A DNA stretch of 64,000 bases from Microbulbifer sp. VAAF005 (lineage in GTDB: Bacteria; Pseudomonadota; Gammaproteobacteria; Pseudomonadales; Cellvibrionaceae), in the NCBI RefSeq assembly GCF_030012985.1, contig NZ_CP120233.1, positions 3,261,501 to 3,325,500 on the forward strand, in the 5' to 3' direction. The notes under the pieces were generated by a model. It searched no databases. It was not told where the DNA came from and was given only the letters and a program-made list of their open reading frames with translations. Position numbers and translations under genes: made by a program. Of the stretch, positions 26,575 through 36,300 are shown one piece after another (positions within the stretch are counted from its first letter, which is position 1; every line of letters begins with the position of its first letter).

Positions 26575-27711
26575 GTGTATATCAGTATTTCTGATCTTAG
26601 GTTTTTAGCGCGCCCCAGAGTTTGGCTGCTCGTATTAGTATTGTTAGGGCTCTACGGGTGCGAGACTGCGGGCTATTACTTCCAGGCTGCAAGCGGTCAA
26701 TTGCGGATACTCTCTGCCCGGCAGCCGATTGAAGAGCTGGTTCAAGACGGCAATGCCAGTGATCAACTCCAGAAGCAACTACAGCTCGTTCAGGAAATCC
26801 GTGCCTATGCAGCACAGGAGTTAAAGTTACCAGTGGGGCAAGCCTATAGCTCCTATGTCCAGCTCGATGATGAGTACCCGATATGGAATGTCTTGGCCGC
26901 ACCAGAGTTTTCCCTGAGCCCCAAACGATGGTGTTACCCCATAGCCGGTTGTGCTAGCTATAGGGGCTACTTCCGCAAATCAGCGGCTATGGCCAAAGCC
27001 AATAGCCTGCGCAACCAGGGTTACGATGTCTACCTGGGAGCCGTGCCGGCCTACAGCACCCTGGGTTGGTTTAATGACCCTGTGTTATCAAGCTTTGTGA
27101 ATTGGACACCGGAGAGACTGGCCGGACTCTTATTTCATGAGTTGGCCCACAGAAGAGTTTATGTGCCGGGTGATACCCGCTTTAATGAGAGCTTTGCTAC
27201 AGCAGTGTCCGAAATTGCCCTACCTGATTGGCTTCGTAGCCAAGGTCTCTCGAGTTCTGCTGAGGAGACTAAGGCTCAGGCACTGGCGGTACGACAGTTA
27301 ATGACAGCGACGCGTAAAGAGCTTCAACCAGTTTACCAATCCAACTTGCCAGACGAGGAAAAGCGCCAAGAAAAGGAGGAAATTCTAAGTCGATTGAGGC
27401 GTTGCTATTGGCGTATGGCAGCAGAGTGGTCTTACCCAGCGCGCTACCAGGCCTATATAGAGAAAACCAATAATGCTACTTTGGCTTTGGCTGCAGAATA
27501 TGAATCTTTAGTTCCAGCTTTTCGTCAGCTTTATATTGATAGTAATGGTTGGGAGGATTTTTATAATGCAGCTGAAAGATTGGGTGAGCTTGACAAGGAA
27601 GATAGAGAGCAGAGCCTGTTGCAGTTGGCTGTTGAGTATAAACGAGAAAATAAAATATCAACGCAGAGTATTGATAGTGATGTGATAGCCTGTATTCATA
27701 ATGGGAATTAA
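26575..27711 (+). CDS. Putative aminopeptidase (zinc-dependent, DUF2265/Aminopep type), lipoprotein
   Basis: A 378-aa protein with a lipoprotein signal (ARPRVWLLVLVLLGLYGC, Cys about residue 28). The zinc-protease motif HELAHRRVYVPGDTRFNES (about residues 212-230) provides HExxH-like His-Glu-x-x-His and a downstream Glu within FNESFATAVSE. These are family features of the putative aminopeptidase Pfam group. The start is GTG 26575 with AGGA upstream; earlier ATG/TTG starts (26497, 26521) would put a long hydrophilic stretch before the signal peptide and overlap the divergent gene. Likely acts in the periplasm. Monocistronic. Confidence 0.82.
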   Translation: MYISISDLRFLARPRVWLLVLVLLGLYGCETAGYYFQAASGQLRILSARQPIEELVQDGNASDQLQKQLQLVQEIRAYAAQELKLPVGQAYSSYVQLDDEYPIWNVLAAPEFSLSPKRWCYPIAGCASYRGYFRKSAAMAKANSLRNQGYDVYLGAVPAYSTLGWFNDPVLSSFVNWTPERLAGLLFHELAHRRVYVPGDTRFNESFATAVSEIALPDWLRSQGLSSSAEETKAQALAVRQLMTATRKELQPVYQSNLPDEEKRQEKEEILSRLRRCYWRMAAEWSYPARYQAYIEKTNNATLALAAEYESLVPAFRQLYIDSNGWEDFYNAAERLGELDKEDREQSLLQLAVEYKRENKISTQSIDSDVIACIHNGN

Positions 27712-28213
27712 TTTCTTAAATGGGCTAAGTATTTCCATTATTTAACAATCGTATTTTTATCTTCATGTTGAATTTAGGTGTCGCGAAATAGTAAGTGTAT
27801 GGTATCTCGATACGCTTTATTTAGTAAAGAAATAGCTATGTTTGATTTTTTTGGGGGGGATAACATTAGCTGCCCGGGCATCATTTTAATACGTCAGTCC
27901 ATATTTTTAAATTATACACTTTTATATATTTGTAAACGTCATTGTTCAAGCTTTGGGTATATGTATCTGATTTTATATCTGAGGTTATTTGATGTGATAG
28001 GTTAATAGACGTTTATATGGTTGAGGTCTATCCCTTCTGTCCAATTAATTATCTACACTTATAGTAGTTATTTAAGAATCTCCCTTCCGATTTTACTGCA
28101 CTTTCGTACAGATTGGGTTTTGTCAGGATTGACTTTTTGTTGATAGATTTTTCCCACTAGAAAATTTATAGTGCTGCCCTTTGTTAAGTTGTGTAAAGGA
28201 ATAGTTTGGTAGA
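27712..28213. other. AT-rich intergenic region
   Basis: A 502-nt stretch, markedly AT-rich compared with the flanking housekeeping genes. An open frame at 27778-28005 (75 aa) lacks a clear ribosome site and family resemblance and is not called. The 3' part contains the promoter of the following lipoprotein gene, with AAAGGAAT about 10 nt before its ATG. Confidence 0.45.
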
Positions 28214-30190
28214 ATGAACAGATACGGATTATCGAAGCTTTTAGGGGCTTGCGTTGTTAGCTTAATAGTAGGCTGCAGTGGTGGAAGTGGTGGAAGTGGT
28301 GGAAGTGGTGAGGAGGGAGTTTTGCTTTCTATTCATGGCACCTTGATAGATGGGCCAACTACAAGCGCTGATATTGAAATATTCATAGGTGACTCATTAG
28401 TTTCCTCATTTTCCAGTAGCGATGGTGGCTATACGGCTGATATCGAGTTGGATGAATCTGAGTCAGATGAAGTTGTTAAAATTGTTGCCACTTCTCAAGA
28501 AGATAGCAAGGTTAAATTTGCGAGCACCCTAGGGACTTTTAGTTATTTAGTCGAAATCGCTGGAGATGATGGTGTTCTTGAACAATCTGAAAGTCATGCT
28601 GTAAATATTAGCAGCGTATCTACCGCTATTTCAGCAATATTAGAATCGGAAAGTGACTCAGTTATTGAGTCTTCTGATGAGTGGGATGAGGTATTTAAAA
28701 AAGTTGATGCTGAAAGAGCCTTTTCTGTCGCTGCAGCAATAAAAATATTTATAGATTACTCAGAGAGAGGTATATCAATACCTGAAGAAGTAGAAGATAC
28801 CTATCAGTTTGCTTCAGATTTTGATCTTTCATCTCAATATGTATCTATGTTTATGAATCAGATGGAGGGTTTATTTAAAGAAGTTAAGGTTGCTATGGCC
28901 CAAGAAGCTGGCTTTTTAGGCACTTCTAGCAATAATTTAAACCCTATTGAGGGAACATATTACCTTCCATCTGAAGGCGGAAGAATTACATTAAATACAA
29001 ATGGAACAGGTGAGTATCTCAATGGCAGTGGGTTAGTTGAATTGACTTGGACTCAAGGGCCTGAGGGGATATCTTTGGAGTCTGTAGAGCCCCTTGTAGA
29101 GCGTATTCCTATGAAAGTTGGAGAGTATTATCTTTCCGCTGTGAGGGAAAGGCAGTTCGACCGATTGTTCTGGATGTTGGATTCTAAAAATCAAGGAATG
29201 GTAGTTTTAGAAACTTCCGATACTCTTAAATTCCCTGATTGGGCTGAGTCGGATGATATATTTGAGACAAATTATATTGCTGCAAACAGTGTTCGCCAAT
29301 CTGATCTTTTGAGTCCGAAAGATATACTGGTTATTGGTAATTCATATAGTATGCCAACTCCTGATAGAGATGGGGAGGTAGTGAACTACACTGAAAACTT
29401 CCAGCCTATTTCTACACTTAAGTCATTAAAAATGAGTTTCGCAGGTGATTTTGAGAATGGCGGCAATGTAAATATTAAAATTCCCGTTGCTTCCGGTAAT
29501 GGAGAAATAATTGAGAGTGATGTCTCTGCTGTATGGATTGTAGATGATTCTGATCGCCTCGTCGTTAACTTTTCTGATAATGAAAGGTTATATTTCTCTC
29601 TATTAAATTTTCAAAATGGGGAAATTCTTAATTCCTTTGTAGAAAGAGTGTCTCCAGATGGACTGCACTCCTCCACAATATCAACTATTTTTTCAAAGGA
29701 TGTTGAAAACTGGGCTGATAGAGAAATTAAAGGTGTTTATCTATATCCGAAAAATTTCTTCAACCCTCTCAATAGGTTCTATTTCGATATTTCGGCAGAT
29801 GGTAATATTTCAACGGTATCTATTAATGATTTAGATAATAACGGTGCTATTGAAGATAGTGAGCGTCAGGAGCTAGTTGGGCTCTGGAAATTAAAGGATA
29901 ACGGTAATCTGTCTATCAGATTTTACAGGTCTGAGTCTGTGGCTGAGCCCTGTATATCAGACTCTTGGAATCCAGAGGTTGATGCAGAGTGTGCTCTTTT
30001 CCAAGAGCGTGAATGGGACATCCATCAAATAGATAGTGCTGATAAGTATTGGTTTCAATATAATGTAAAATATTTTGAAGATGCTTATCTTAGCCTTTAT
30101 GACGAAGATATAGATGTGGATGAGCATGTTTTAAGTACTAATAGAGTTTACCATTCGGGCTTGATTAAGTTATCAGAAAGGCCATTTTAA
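28214..30190 (+). CDS. Large lipoprotein of unknown function, AT-rich
   Basis: A 658-aa protein with a lipoprotein signal (ACVVSLIVGC, Cys 21) followed directly by a GGSGGSGGSGE linker. The N-terminal 80 residues resemble a small beta-sandwich domain (IHGTLIDGPTTSADIEIFIG, as in carboxypeptidase-regulatory-like folds), followed by a helical section (about 130-230) and a long beta-rich part with repeated GxYYLPSEGGRITLN-, WxLDSKNQGMVVLE- and GVYLYP-like strands. Acidic EF-like segments (LDNNGAIEDSERQELVG) could bind calcium. I recognise no family. The gene is clearly more AT-rich than its neighbours and is isolated, suggesting recent acquisition or relaxed composition. Confidence 0.75.
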   Translation: MNRYGLSKLLGACVVSLIVGCSGGSGGSGGSGEEGVLLSIHGTLIDGPTTSADIEIFIGDSLVSSFSSSDGGYTADIELDESESDEVVKIVATSQEDSKVKFASTLGTFSYLVEIAGDDGVLEQSESHAVNISSVSTAISAILESESDSVIESSDEWDEVFKKVDAERAFSVAAAIKIFIDYSERGISIPEEVEDTYQFASDFDLSSQYVSMFMNQMEGLFKEVKVAMAQEAGFLGTSSNNLNPIEGTYYLPSEGGRITLNTNGTGEYLNGSGLVELTWTQGPEGISLESVEPLVERIPMKVGEYYLSAVRERQFDRLFWMLDSKNQGMVVLETSDTLKFPDWAESDDIFETNYIAANSVRQSDLLSPKDILVIGNSYSMPTPDRDGEVVNYTENFQPISTLKSLKMSFAGDFENGGNVNIKIPVASGNGEIIESDVSAVWIVDDSDRLVVNFSDNERLYFSLLNFQNGEILNSFVERVSPDGLHSSTISTIFSKDVENWADREIKGVYLYPKNFFNPLNRFYFDISADGNISTVSINDLDNNGAIEDSERQELVGLWKLKDNGNLSIRFYRSESVAEPCISDSWNPEVDAECALFQEREWDIHQIDSADKYWFQYNVKYFEDAYLSLYDEDIDVDEHVLSTNRVYHSGLIKLSERPF

Positions 30191-30235
30191 ATATCTAAAG
30201 ATATGGTTTCCATAGCCAGCTGAATTATTATTTAC

Positions 30236-30262
30236 TGGCGGCACCTTGTGTCGCCATTTTGT
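30236..30262 (+). terminator. Terminator after the AT-rich lipoprotein gene
   Basis: TGGCGGCAC and GTGTCGCCA (30236-30244 and 30248-30256) form a 9-bp stem with one G-T wobble and a 3-nt loop, followed by TTTTG. It lies 45 nt after the stop codon. The remaining gap to 30579 is AT-rich and shows nothing else recognisable. Confidence 0.65.
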
Positions 30263-30579
30263 ATTGATCCAAAAATTAGATAGGTGATTTGGTGTATCTC
30301 TAATTATCCCAGATCAGAATTAAATATAAGTTAATTCAGTATTTTATCCATTATTATTGTTTTTGATGCGGTGGTGTTTTTAGGTGCTGATATTTAAGTT
30401 CGCAGATTATAACTCGCCTAGAGGTGCAACCGGCACCTGATATCGAGCTCAACACTCATACTATTTATCATTATTTCTCTAGTTATTAAGTCTGTGCCAT
30501 AAACATTACTCCCAGAGTATATTTTCTAGCTTAAAACGCTGTATCAGTAACTTGCCGAATAATGATGTATAGATGCTTT

Positions 30580-31584
30580 TTAGATCATTTTTACTAAATC
30601 TAACATCCGATTCGCAAATCCCCATTCATTATCAAACCAAATCAGAATCTTGGCTAATCGATTACCGGCTACACGAGTTTGGCTCGCATCGATGATACCG
30701 GATCGGGGATCGTGATTAAAATCACAGGATGCGAGAGGTTCTTGGGTAAAACCTAACACACCATTAAATTCAGATTTAGAAACTGATTTTAATAGGGCAT
30801 TAATATCTTCCCGGCTGACTTCTCTTTGCAGTGAAACGGATAAATCAATCGCGGAAACGTTGACTGTGGGCACTCGCAGGGCTTGCGCCTCAAACTTGCC
30901 GACCAAGTTAGGTAATATTCTCTCAATACCCCGGGCCAAAGCCGTATCAACAGGAATAACCGAGCTTACTGCTGAGCGTGTCTTTCTCAGATCAGTATGG
31001 TGATAGGCATCACTTACTGGTTGATCATTCATTGCAGAATGGATGGTAGTAATGACTCCAGCTTCTATACCGAAGGCCTTATCCAGAGCAGCAATCACCG
31101 GCACGCTGCAATTAGTTGTGCAGGAGGCTGCCGAAATTATTTGCTCTTTGCCATTTAAAATATGGTCGTTTACCCCGTAAACAATCGTGGCATCGACATC
31201 GCGGCTGGCGGGTTGGGAAAATAGTACTTTCGTGGCTCCTGCGGCAAGGTGCAGCTCTGCGCTCCGTCGCTGCTTAAAGCTGCCAGTACATTCCAGTACG
31301 ATATCTACCTGATCCCGCAACCAATCCAGATCTTCTAATCGCTCGCAATGAGTAACGGCAATAGAATCTCCATTAACCTCAAGGATATCTTTATGCACAG
31401 AAACTTCGCCTGAGAAGCGGCCGTGGACGGAGTCGTATTTTGTCAGGTGTGCAATGGTGTCGCAGTCAGCCAGTTCATTGATGGCGACTATTTGTAAGCT
31501 ATCGCGGGCGCCAGACTCATAGAGTGCGCGCAAAACGGAGCGGCCGATACGGCCGTAGCCATTGATGGCAATTCTAGTGGTCAT
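30580..31584 (-). CDS. epd: Erythrose-4-phosphate dehydrogenase (GapA-like family)
   Basis: A 334-aa NAD-dependent dehydrogenase. NAD fold INGYGRIGRSVLRALYESG at the start; catalytic Cys in SAASCTTNCSVPVI (about 150-163); YHHTDLRKTRSA; C-terminal WFDNEWGFANRMLDL. The pattern INELAD, FSQPASRDVDATIVYG and HSAMNDQPVSDAYHH matches Epd rather than glycolytic GapA. Epd oxidises erythrose-4-phosphate for pyridoxal phosphate synthesis. It lies 109 nt downstream of tkt, whose product makes or consumes erythrose-4-phosphate, the same pairing as in E. coli-like tkt-epd-pgk clusters, though pgk is absent here. Confidence 0.88.
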   Translation of the reverse strand: MTTRIAINGYGRIGRSVLRALYESGARDSLQIVAINELADCDTIAHLTKYDSVHGRFSGEVSVHKDILEVNGDSIAVTHCERLEDLDWLRDQVDIVLECTGSFKQRRSAELHLAAGATKVLFSQPASRDVDATIVYGVNDHILNGKEQIISAASCTTNCSVPVIAALDKAFGIEAGVITTIHSAMNDQPVSDAYHHTDLRKTRSAVSSVIPVDTALARGIERILPNLVGKFEAQALRVPTVNVSAIDLSVSLQREVSREDINALLKSVSKSEFNGVLGFTQEPLASCDFNHDPRSGIIDASQTRVAGNRLAKILIWFDNEWGFANRMLDLVKMI

Positions 31585-31693
31585 AGCACAACTTTAGGCA
31601 GGAGAAAAAATGTCAGCTAAGCGTCCCCGCGCGGCGTTGAGCCAGTGCCGCACGGGGTTGATACCTAAATGATATTCAGTGGAGAGAACAGTA

Positions 31694-33694
31694 TTACTTC
31701 AGCAGTTTTTCTACCGCTTCAGCCACATTGTCCACAGTGAAACCAAAGTAGCGCATCAAGTCGCCGGCAGGGGCAGATTCGCCAAAGGTTTCCATACCGA
31801 TAATAGCGCCATCGAAACCGACAAACTTATACCAGTAGTCTTTGTGGCTCGCTTCTACCGCTACTCGTGCACGTACAGAAGAAGGCAGTACGGACTCACG
31901 ATAAGCCTCTTCCTGCTCCATAAACAACTCGGCACAGGGCATGGAAACAACGCGAATTTTCTTGCCAACCAGTTTCTCCTGGGCCGCCATCGCCAGCTCT
32001 ACCTCGGAGCCAGTGGCAATAATAATGGCTTCAGGAGCACCTTCGCAGTCGGACAGTACGTATCCACCGCGCTCAATCTGAGCCAGCTGTGCGCTGTCGC
32101 GATCTTGAGGAGCCAGGCCCTGGCGGCTAAAGACCATGGTGCTGGGGCCCTCTTTGCGCGCGATAGCCATCTTCCAGCTCACTGCGGATTCAGTGGCGTC
32201 ACAGGGGCGCCAAGTGTGCAGGTTCGGAGTGGCGCGCAAGGCGCTGAGCTGTTCTACCGGCTGGTGAGTCGGGCCATCTTCGCCCAGGCCAATAGAGTCG
32301 TGGGTGTAGACAAAGACCACACGCTGCTTCATCAGTGCGGCCATGCGCACAGCGTTGCGGGCGTATTCCATAAACATCAGGAAGGTAGCGCCGTAGGGCA
32401 CGAAACCACCGTGCAGAGCGATACCATTCATAATGGCGCTCATACCGAATTCGCGCACACCGTAATAGATGTAGTTGCCGGAGGCATCCTCGGCGCTGAT
32501 GCCTTTGGAGCCTGACCAGATAGTGAGGTTGGAGCCAGCCAGGTCGGCGGAGCCGCCGAGGAATTCGGGCAGCAGCGGGCCGTAGGCGTTGAGAGCGTTT
32601 TGGCTGGCTTTACGAGAGGCGATCTTCTCTGCACTTCCCTGGCAAGCTTTGATGTACTCATCTGCTTTGCTGAGGAAGTCCGCAGGCAGTTCACCGCTCA
32701 TACGGCGCTCAAATTCGGTTGCCAGCTCCGGGAATTCTTCGCGGTAATCGGCGAGGATATCTTTCCACTCGTCTTCCTGGGCTTCACCTTTGGCTTTGGC
32801 ATCCCAGCCAGCGTAGATATCTTCGGGGATTTCAAATGGGCCGTGGGCCCAACCGAGGGTTTCTCGAACCAGGGCGATCTCTTCGTCACCCAGCGGTGCA
32901 CCGTGACACTCTTCGCGCCCCTGTTTGTTCGGGGAGCCGAAGCCGATCACGGTTTTGCAGCAAATAATGGTGGGCTTATCGGTAACAGAGCGAGCTTCTT
33001 CAATAGCGGCTTTGATAGCGGCGGAATCGTGGCCATCCACATTGGGGATTACGTGCCAGCCGTAGGATTCAAAGCGCTTGGGCGTGTCGTCGGTGAACCA
33101 GCCTTCCACTTCACCATCGATAGAGATGCCGTTGTCGTCATAGAAGGCGACCAGCTTGCCCAGGCCCAGAGTGCCGGCCAGGGAGCAGGCTTCGTGGGAG
33201 ATACCTTCCATCAGGCAGCCATCGCCCAAGAATACATAGGTGTGATGGTCTACCAGCTCATAGCCGGGGCGATTGAACTGGGCACCCATTATCTTTTCCG
33301 CCATTGCCATACCAACAGCGTTGGTGATGCCCTGACCCAGTGGGCCGGTGGTGGTTTCTACACCAGGGGCATAACCGTATTCGGGATGGCCCGGAGTTTT
33401 GGAATGCAGTTGGCGGAAGTTCTGCAGCTCTTCTATCGGCAGGTCATAGCCGGACAGGTGCAGCAGGGAATAAAGCAGCATGGAGCCGTGACCGTTGGAC
33501 AGTACAAAGCGGTCGCGATCGGCCCAGTTGGGGTTGGCCGGGTTGTGCTTTAAGTAGTCATTCCACAGCACCTCGGCGATATCCGCCATACCCATGGGCG
33601 CACCGGGGTGGCCACTTTTGGCTTTCTGGACCGCGTCCATGGACAGGGCGCGAATGGCGTTGGCCTTATCAGCGCGAGAGGGAGTAGAAGACAT
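31694..33694 (-). CDS. tkt: Transketolase
   Basis: A 666-aa thiamine-diphosphate enzyme of the pentose phosphate pathway. Motifs: [20 protein letters not shown] (about residues 26-45), [18 protein letters not shown] (ThDP/Mg site), DDNGISIDG, and the transketolase signature [20 protein letters not shown]. Length is typical. It is first in a tkt-epd unit and divergent from the ArsR-methyltransferase gene; the operator candidate lies 184 nt upstream of its start. Confidence 0.97.
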   Translation of the reverse strand: MSSTPSRADKANAIRALSMDAVQKAKSGHPGAPMGMADIAEVLWNDYLKHNPANPNWADRDRFVLSNGHGSMLLYSLLHLSGYDLPIEELQNFRQLHSKTPGHPEYGYAPGVETTTGPLGQGITNAVGMAMAEKIMGAQFNRPGYELVDHHTYVFLGDGCLMEGISHEACSLAGTLGLGKLVAFYDDNGISIDGEVEGWFTDDTPKRFESYGWHVIPNVDGHDSAAIKAAIEEARSVTDKPTIICCKTVIGFGSPNKQGREECHGAPLGDEEIALVRETLGWAHGPFEIPEDIYAGWDAKAKGEAQEDEWKDILADYREEFPELATEFERRMSGELPADFLSKADEYIKACQGSAEKIASRKASQNALNAYGPLLPEFLGGSADLAGSNLTIWSGSKGISAEDASGNYIYYGVREFGMSAIMNGIALHGGFVPYGATFLMFMEYARNAVRMAALMKQRVVFVYTHDSIGLGEDGPTHQPVEQLSALRATPNLHTWRPCDATESAVSWKMAIARKEGPSTMVFSRQGLAPQDRDSAQLAQIERGGYVLSDCEGAPEAIIIATGSEVELAMAAQEKLVGKKIRVVSMPCAELFMEQEEAYRESVLPSSVRARVAVEASHKDYWYKFVGFDGAIIGMETFGESAPAGDLMRYFGFTVDNVAEAVEKLLK

Positions 33695-33877
33695 AAGAAG
33701 AGCTCTCTGGTTTCTTAGCTAGGGTGCGGCGCTGCTCTGCCGGCAGATTCCCGCAACAACAAAATGGTGGCGTATTTTCCCGTAAAGGGCGGCCCCGCGC
33801 AAAGCTTTGGTTGGGGATTTGTTGTTGAGTGCAGCAACAAACTTCCAATTCTATGCATTAGGCGGCGCCATTAACAT

Positions 33878-33925
33878 CTATATCAAAAATATTTAATAAA
33901 GCTATATCAAAACATTTTGATATAG
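33878..33925. promoter_or_regulatory. Operator candidate: 24-bp palindrome plus upstream direct repeat
   Basis: CTATATCAAAA (33902-33912) and TTTTGATATAG (33915-33925) are a perfect 11-bp inverted repeat separated by CA. A further exact copy of CTATATCAAAA stands at 33878-33888, 24 nt (about two helical turns) upstream. The palindrome ends 28 nt before the ArsR-methyltransferase ATG, as expected for an autoregulated ArsR-family gene. No copy was seen upstream of metK, ahcY or metF, so control would act on the whole operon from here. Confidence 0.75.
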
Positions 33926-33952
33926 GTGTGCTCCCCTGCTAGACTTCGCCCC

Positions 33953-34909
33953 ATGTCTGAAAATGAGCCAGCACCCGAACTGAGTCCAGCCGAGGCAATT
34001 CCTCAGCTGGCCTTGACCCTGAAAGCCGCCGGAGATCCCCTGCGGCTCGAAATATTGCGCCTGCTCAGCCAGGATTCTTACAGTGTTTTAGAGCTGTGCC
34101 GAATCTTCGATTTGCGCCAACCGGCCCTGAGTCATCACTTGAAAGTGCTCGCCCAGGCAGGTCTGGTAAACAAGCACCGCGAAGGTAATAACCTTTTCTA
34201 CCGGCGCACTGCAGCTACTCCACTGCTGGCACAGCTTTTTACCAACCTGGATCATTTGCCTCTGGCCGATGTGCGGGTGCAGGCGGTATCCCGGATTTCT
34301 GAGGAGAGAGCGGAAGCATCGCGACGTTTCTTTGCCGATTACGGCAACCGCTTTCGCGAGCAGCAGGAATTGATTGCCAGCTATGACGTATACGGGCCAC
34401 AGGTGGCTCAGCTGCTCAAACCTGGTCGTCATGCCTTGGAAGTTGGGCCTGGAGAAGGTGAATTTCTACAGGAGTTGGCTCAGCGTTTCGCGACAGTGAC
34501 AGCACTGGATCTGTCTTCTGCAATGTTGGAGCGGGCCCAATCTTTTGCCGATGAACAGGGTATTAAAAATATCGAGTTTGTCTGTAGCGATACTCGCGCT
34601 GCTGCTGCACGGCCGGCCAGTGCCGACACCATCGTGGTGAACATGGTGCTGCACCACACTCCTGACCCGGCACAAATTTTTCACGATTTGCACGGCGCCC
34701 TAAAAAAGGGCGGGCAGCTTTTAATTGCAGAATTGCAAGAACACAGCCAGGACTGGGCCAGAGAGGCCTGCGGAGATTTATGGCTGGGTTTTGCTCCAGA
34801 GCAGTTGAGTGACTGGGCCGCGACTGCCGGCCTGCAAGATGGGCGCAGTATTTATAGTGCCCTGCGCAACGGCTTTCAGATCCAGATAAGAGAGTTTATT
34901 AAGCCCTGA
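33953..34909 (+). CDS. ArsR-family regulator fused to SAM-dependent methyltransferase
   Basis: A 318-aa two-domain protein. Residues about 15-95 form an ArsR winged helix (LKAAGDPLRLEILRLLSQ, then LRQPALSHHLKVLAQAGLV and REGNNLFYRR). No clear metal-binding CxC is seen in the HTH, which fits a metabolite sensor rather than a metal sensor. Residues about 140-300 form a class I methyltransferase (ALEVGPGEGEFLQEL as the SAM motif, VVNMVLHHTPDP, LKKGGQLLIAEL). It heads metK-ahcY-metF, so it probably senses SAM or SAH and controls the cycle, like the ArsR-type SahR regulators of proteobacteria. ATG 33953 is chosen over an upstream frame start at 33926, which would lie inside the operator. Confidence 0.88.
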   Translation: MSENEPAPELSPAEAIPQLALTLKAAGDPLRLEILRLLSQDSYSVLELCRIFDLRQPALSHHLKVLAQAGLVNKHREGNNLFYRRTAATPLLAQLFTNLDHLPLADVRVQAVSRISEERAEASRRFFADYGNRFREQQELIASYDVYGPQVAQLLKPGRHALEVGPGEGEFLQELAQRFATVTALDLSSAMLERAQSFADEQGIKNIEFVCSDTRAAAARPASADTIVVNMVLHHTPDPAQIFHDLHGALKKGGQLLIAELQEHSQDWAREACGDLWLGFAPEQLSDWAATAGLQDGRSIYSALRNGFQIQIREFIKP

Positions 34910-34981
34910 CGGGGGTTTGTCAGGCACAGCCTGAAGTTAAAAGATATTCAACCGCTGCGGCGGGACAATGGAGACCTCAAA

Positions 34982-36202
34982 ATGAGTGAATACAGACTGT
35001 TTACCTCAGAATCCGTATCTGAGGGGCACCCGGATAAAATTGCCGACCAGATTTCCGATGCTGTATTGGATGCTCTACTGGCCCGTGACAAGCAGGCGCG
35101 GGTTGCCTGTGAAACCCTGGTGAAAACCGGTATTGCTGTTATTGCCGGTGAGATTTCCACCTCTGCCTGGGTAGACCTGGAAGAGCTGGTGCGTAAAGTT
35201 ATCACCGATATCGGCTACACCTCTTCTGACGTGGGTTATGACGGTGAGACCTGTGGTGTTATCAATGTGATCGGTAAACAATCTGTGGATATCGCACAGG
35301 GTGTAGACCGCGCTAAGCCGGAAGACCAGGGTGCTGGGGACCAGGGGTTAATGTTTGGTTATGCGACCAACGAAACCCCCACCTTTATGCCTGCACCGAT
35401 CTACTATTCCCACCGTCTGGTTGAGCGTCAGGCTGAAGTGCGTAAATCCGGTCTGCTTCCCTGGTTGCGTCCCGATGCAAAAAGCCAGCTGACCTTCCGT
35501 TACGACGAACAGGGTCGCCCCTGTGCGATCGATGCGGTTGTTCTTTCAACTCAGCACAACCCGGATGTCAGCCAAAAAGATCTGCGCGATGCAGTGATGG
35601 AGTTGATTGTTCACAACACCTTGCCGCTGGAATGGCTGCATAAAGACACCAAGTTCCATATTAATCCGACGGGCAACTTTGTTATTGGTGGGCCAGTTGG
35701 GGACTGCGGTCTTACCGGGCGCAAGATTATCGTTGACACTTACGGTGGCTCTGCTCGCCATGGCGGCGGTGCATTTTCCGGTAAGGATCCCTCCAAGGTT
35801 GATCGCTCTGCCGCTTACGCGGGTCGCTATGTAGCTAAGAACATTGTCGCAGCAGGCTTGGCCAAGCGCTGTGAGATTCAGGTTTCCTACGCCATCGGTG
35901 TCGCCGAGCCGACTTCCGTAGCAATTAATACTTTTGGAACCGGTTTGGTACCAGAGGATAAGCTGGTAGAGCTGGTGCGCGAAAACTTTGACCTGCGCCC
36001 TTACGCCATCTCCAAATCCCTCGATCTGCTGCACCCGATGTATCAGTTGACCGCAGCTTACGGTCACTTTGGTCGCGATCCGTTTACCCACACTTACAAC
36101 TGGATCGACAGCAATGGCCAGGAACGCAGTGAGAGCTTTACTGCTTTCCCATGGGAAAAAACTGATAAAGCGGATGCGCTCCGCTCCCAAGCCGGCCTCT
36201 AA
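34982..36202 (+). CDS. metK: S-adenosylmethionine synthase
   Basis: A 406-aa ATP:methionine adenosyltransferase. Motifs: [20 protein letters not shown] near the start, [12 protein letters not shown] (ATP site), [20 protein letters not shown] and [19 protein letters not shown] (P-loop-like). Some 25 residues longer than E. coli MetK (384 aa), with the extra length in internal loops. It lies 72 nt after the ArsR-methyltransferase gene and is followed by ahcY after 98 nt. Confidence 0.98.
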   Translation: MSEYRLFTSESVSEGHPDKIADQISDAVLDALLARDKQARVACETLVKTGIAVIAGEISTSAWVDLEELVRKVITDIGYTSSDVGYDGETCGVINVIGKQSVDIAQGVDRAKPEDQGAGDQGLMFGYATNETPTFMPAPIYYSHRLVERQAEVRKSGLLPWLRPDAKSQLTFRYDEQGRPCAIDAVVLSTQHNPDVSQKDLRDAVMELIVHNTLPLEWLHKDTKFHINPTGNFVIGGPVGDCGLTGRKIIVDTYGGSARHGGGAFSGKDPSKVDRSAAYAGRYVAKNIVAAGLAKRCEIQVSYAIGVAEPTSVAINTFGTGLVPEDKLVELVRENFDLRPYAISKSLDLLHPMYQLTAAYGHFGRDPFTHTYNWIDSNGQERSESFTAFPWEKTDKADALRSQAGL

Positions 36203-36222
36203 GTTTCAGAAATAAATATTCA

Positions 36223-36245
36223 TGCCCGGGCCAAAAGCGCGGGCA
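36223..36245 (+). repeat. Hairpin between metK and ahcY
   Basis: TGCCCG (36223-36228) and CGGGCA (36240-36245) pair around GGGCCAAAAGCG-like sequence. There is no T-tract, so it may be an mRNA-stabilising or attenuating structure. I looked for a SAH riboswitch core before ahcY and did not recognise one. Confidence 0.4.
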
Positions 36246-36300
36246 CACAAAATATGCTGGGTACCACTCGGCAAGCTGATAATTTTTGGACTCAAAAACG

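Noticed and set aside
27778-28005. 75-codon frame in the AT-rich gap
   Set aside because: No ribosome site and irregular composition; stop codons are frequent in the other frames, so chance is enough.
28270-28315. GGTGGAAGT tandem repeat as a mobile or regulatory repeat
   Set aside because: It encodes the Gly-Gly-Ser linker after the lipobox, a common feature of bacterial lipoproteins.
31679-33553. Long plus-strand frames opposite tkt
   Set aside because: They are antisense shadows of a strongly coding gene with biased third positions.
33878-33925. CTATATCAAAA repeats as part of a CRISPR-like array
   Set aside because: Only three half-sites in operator geometry, with no spacer series and no cas genes.
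36203-36300. Possible SAH or SAM riboswitch before ahcY
   Set aside because: The region is short and contains only one simple hairpin; I could not find the conserved core of the known classes.
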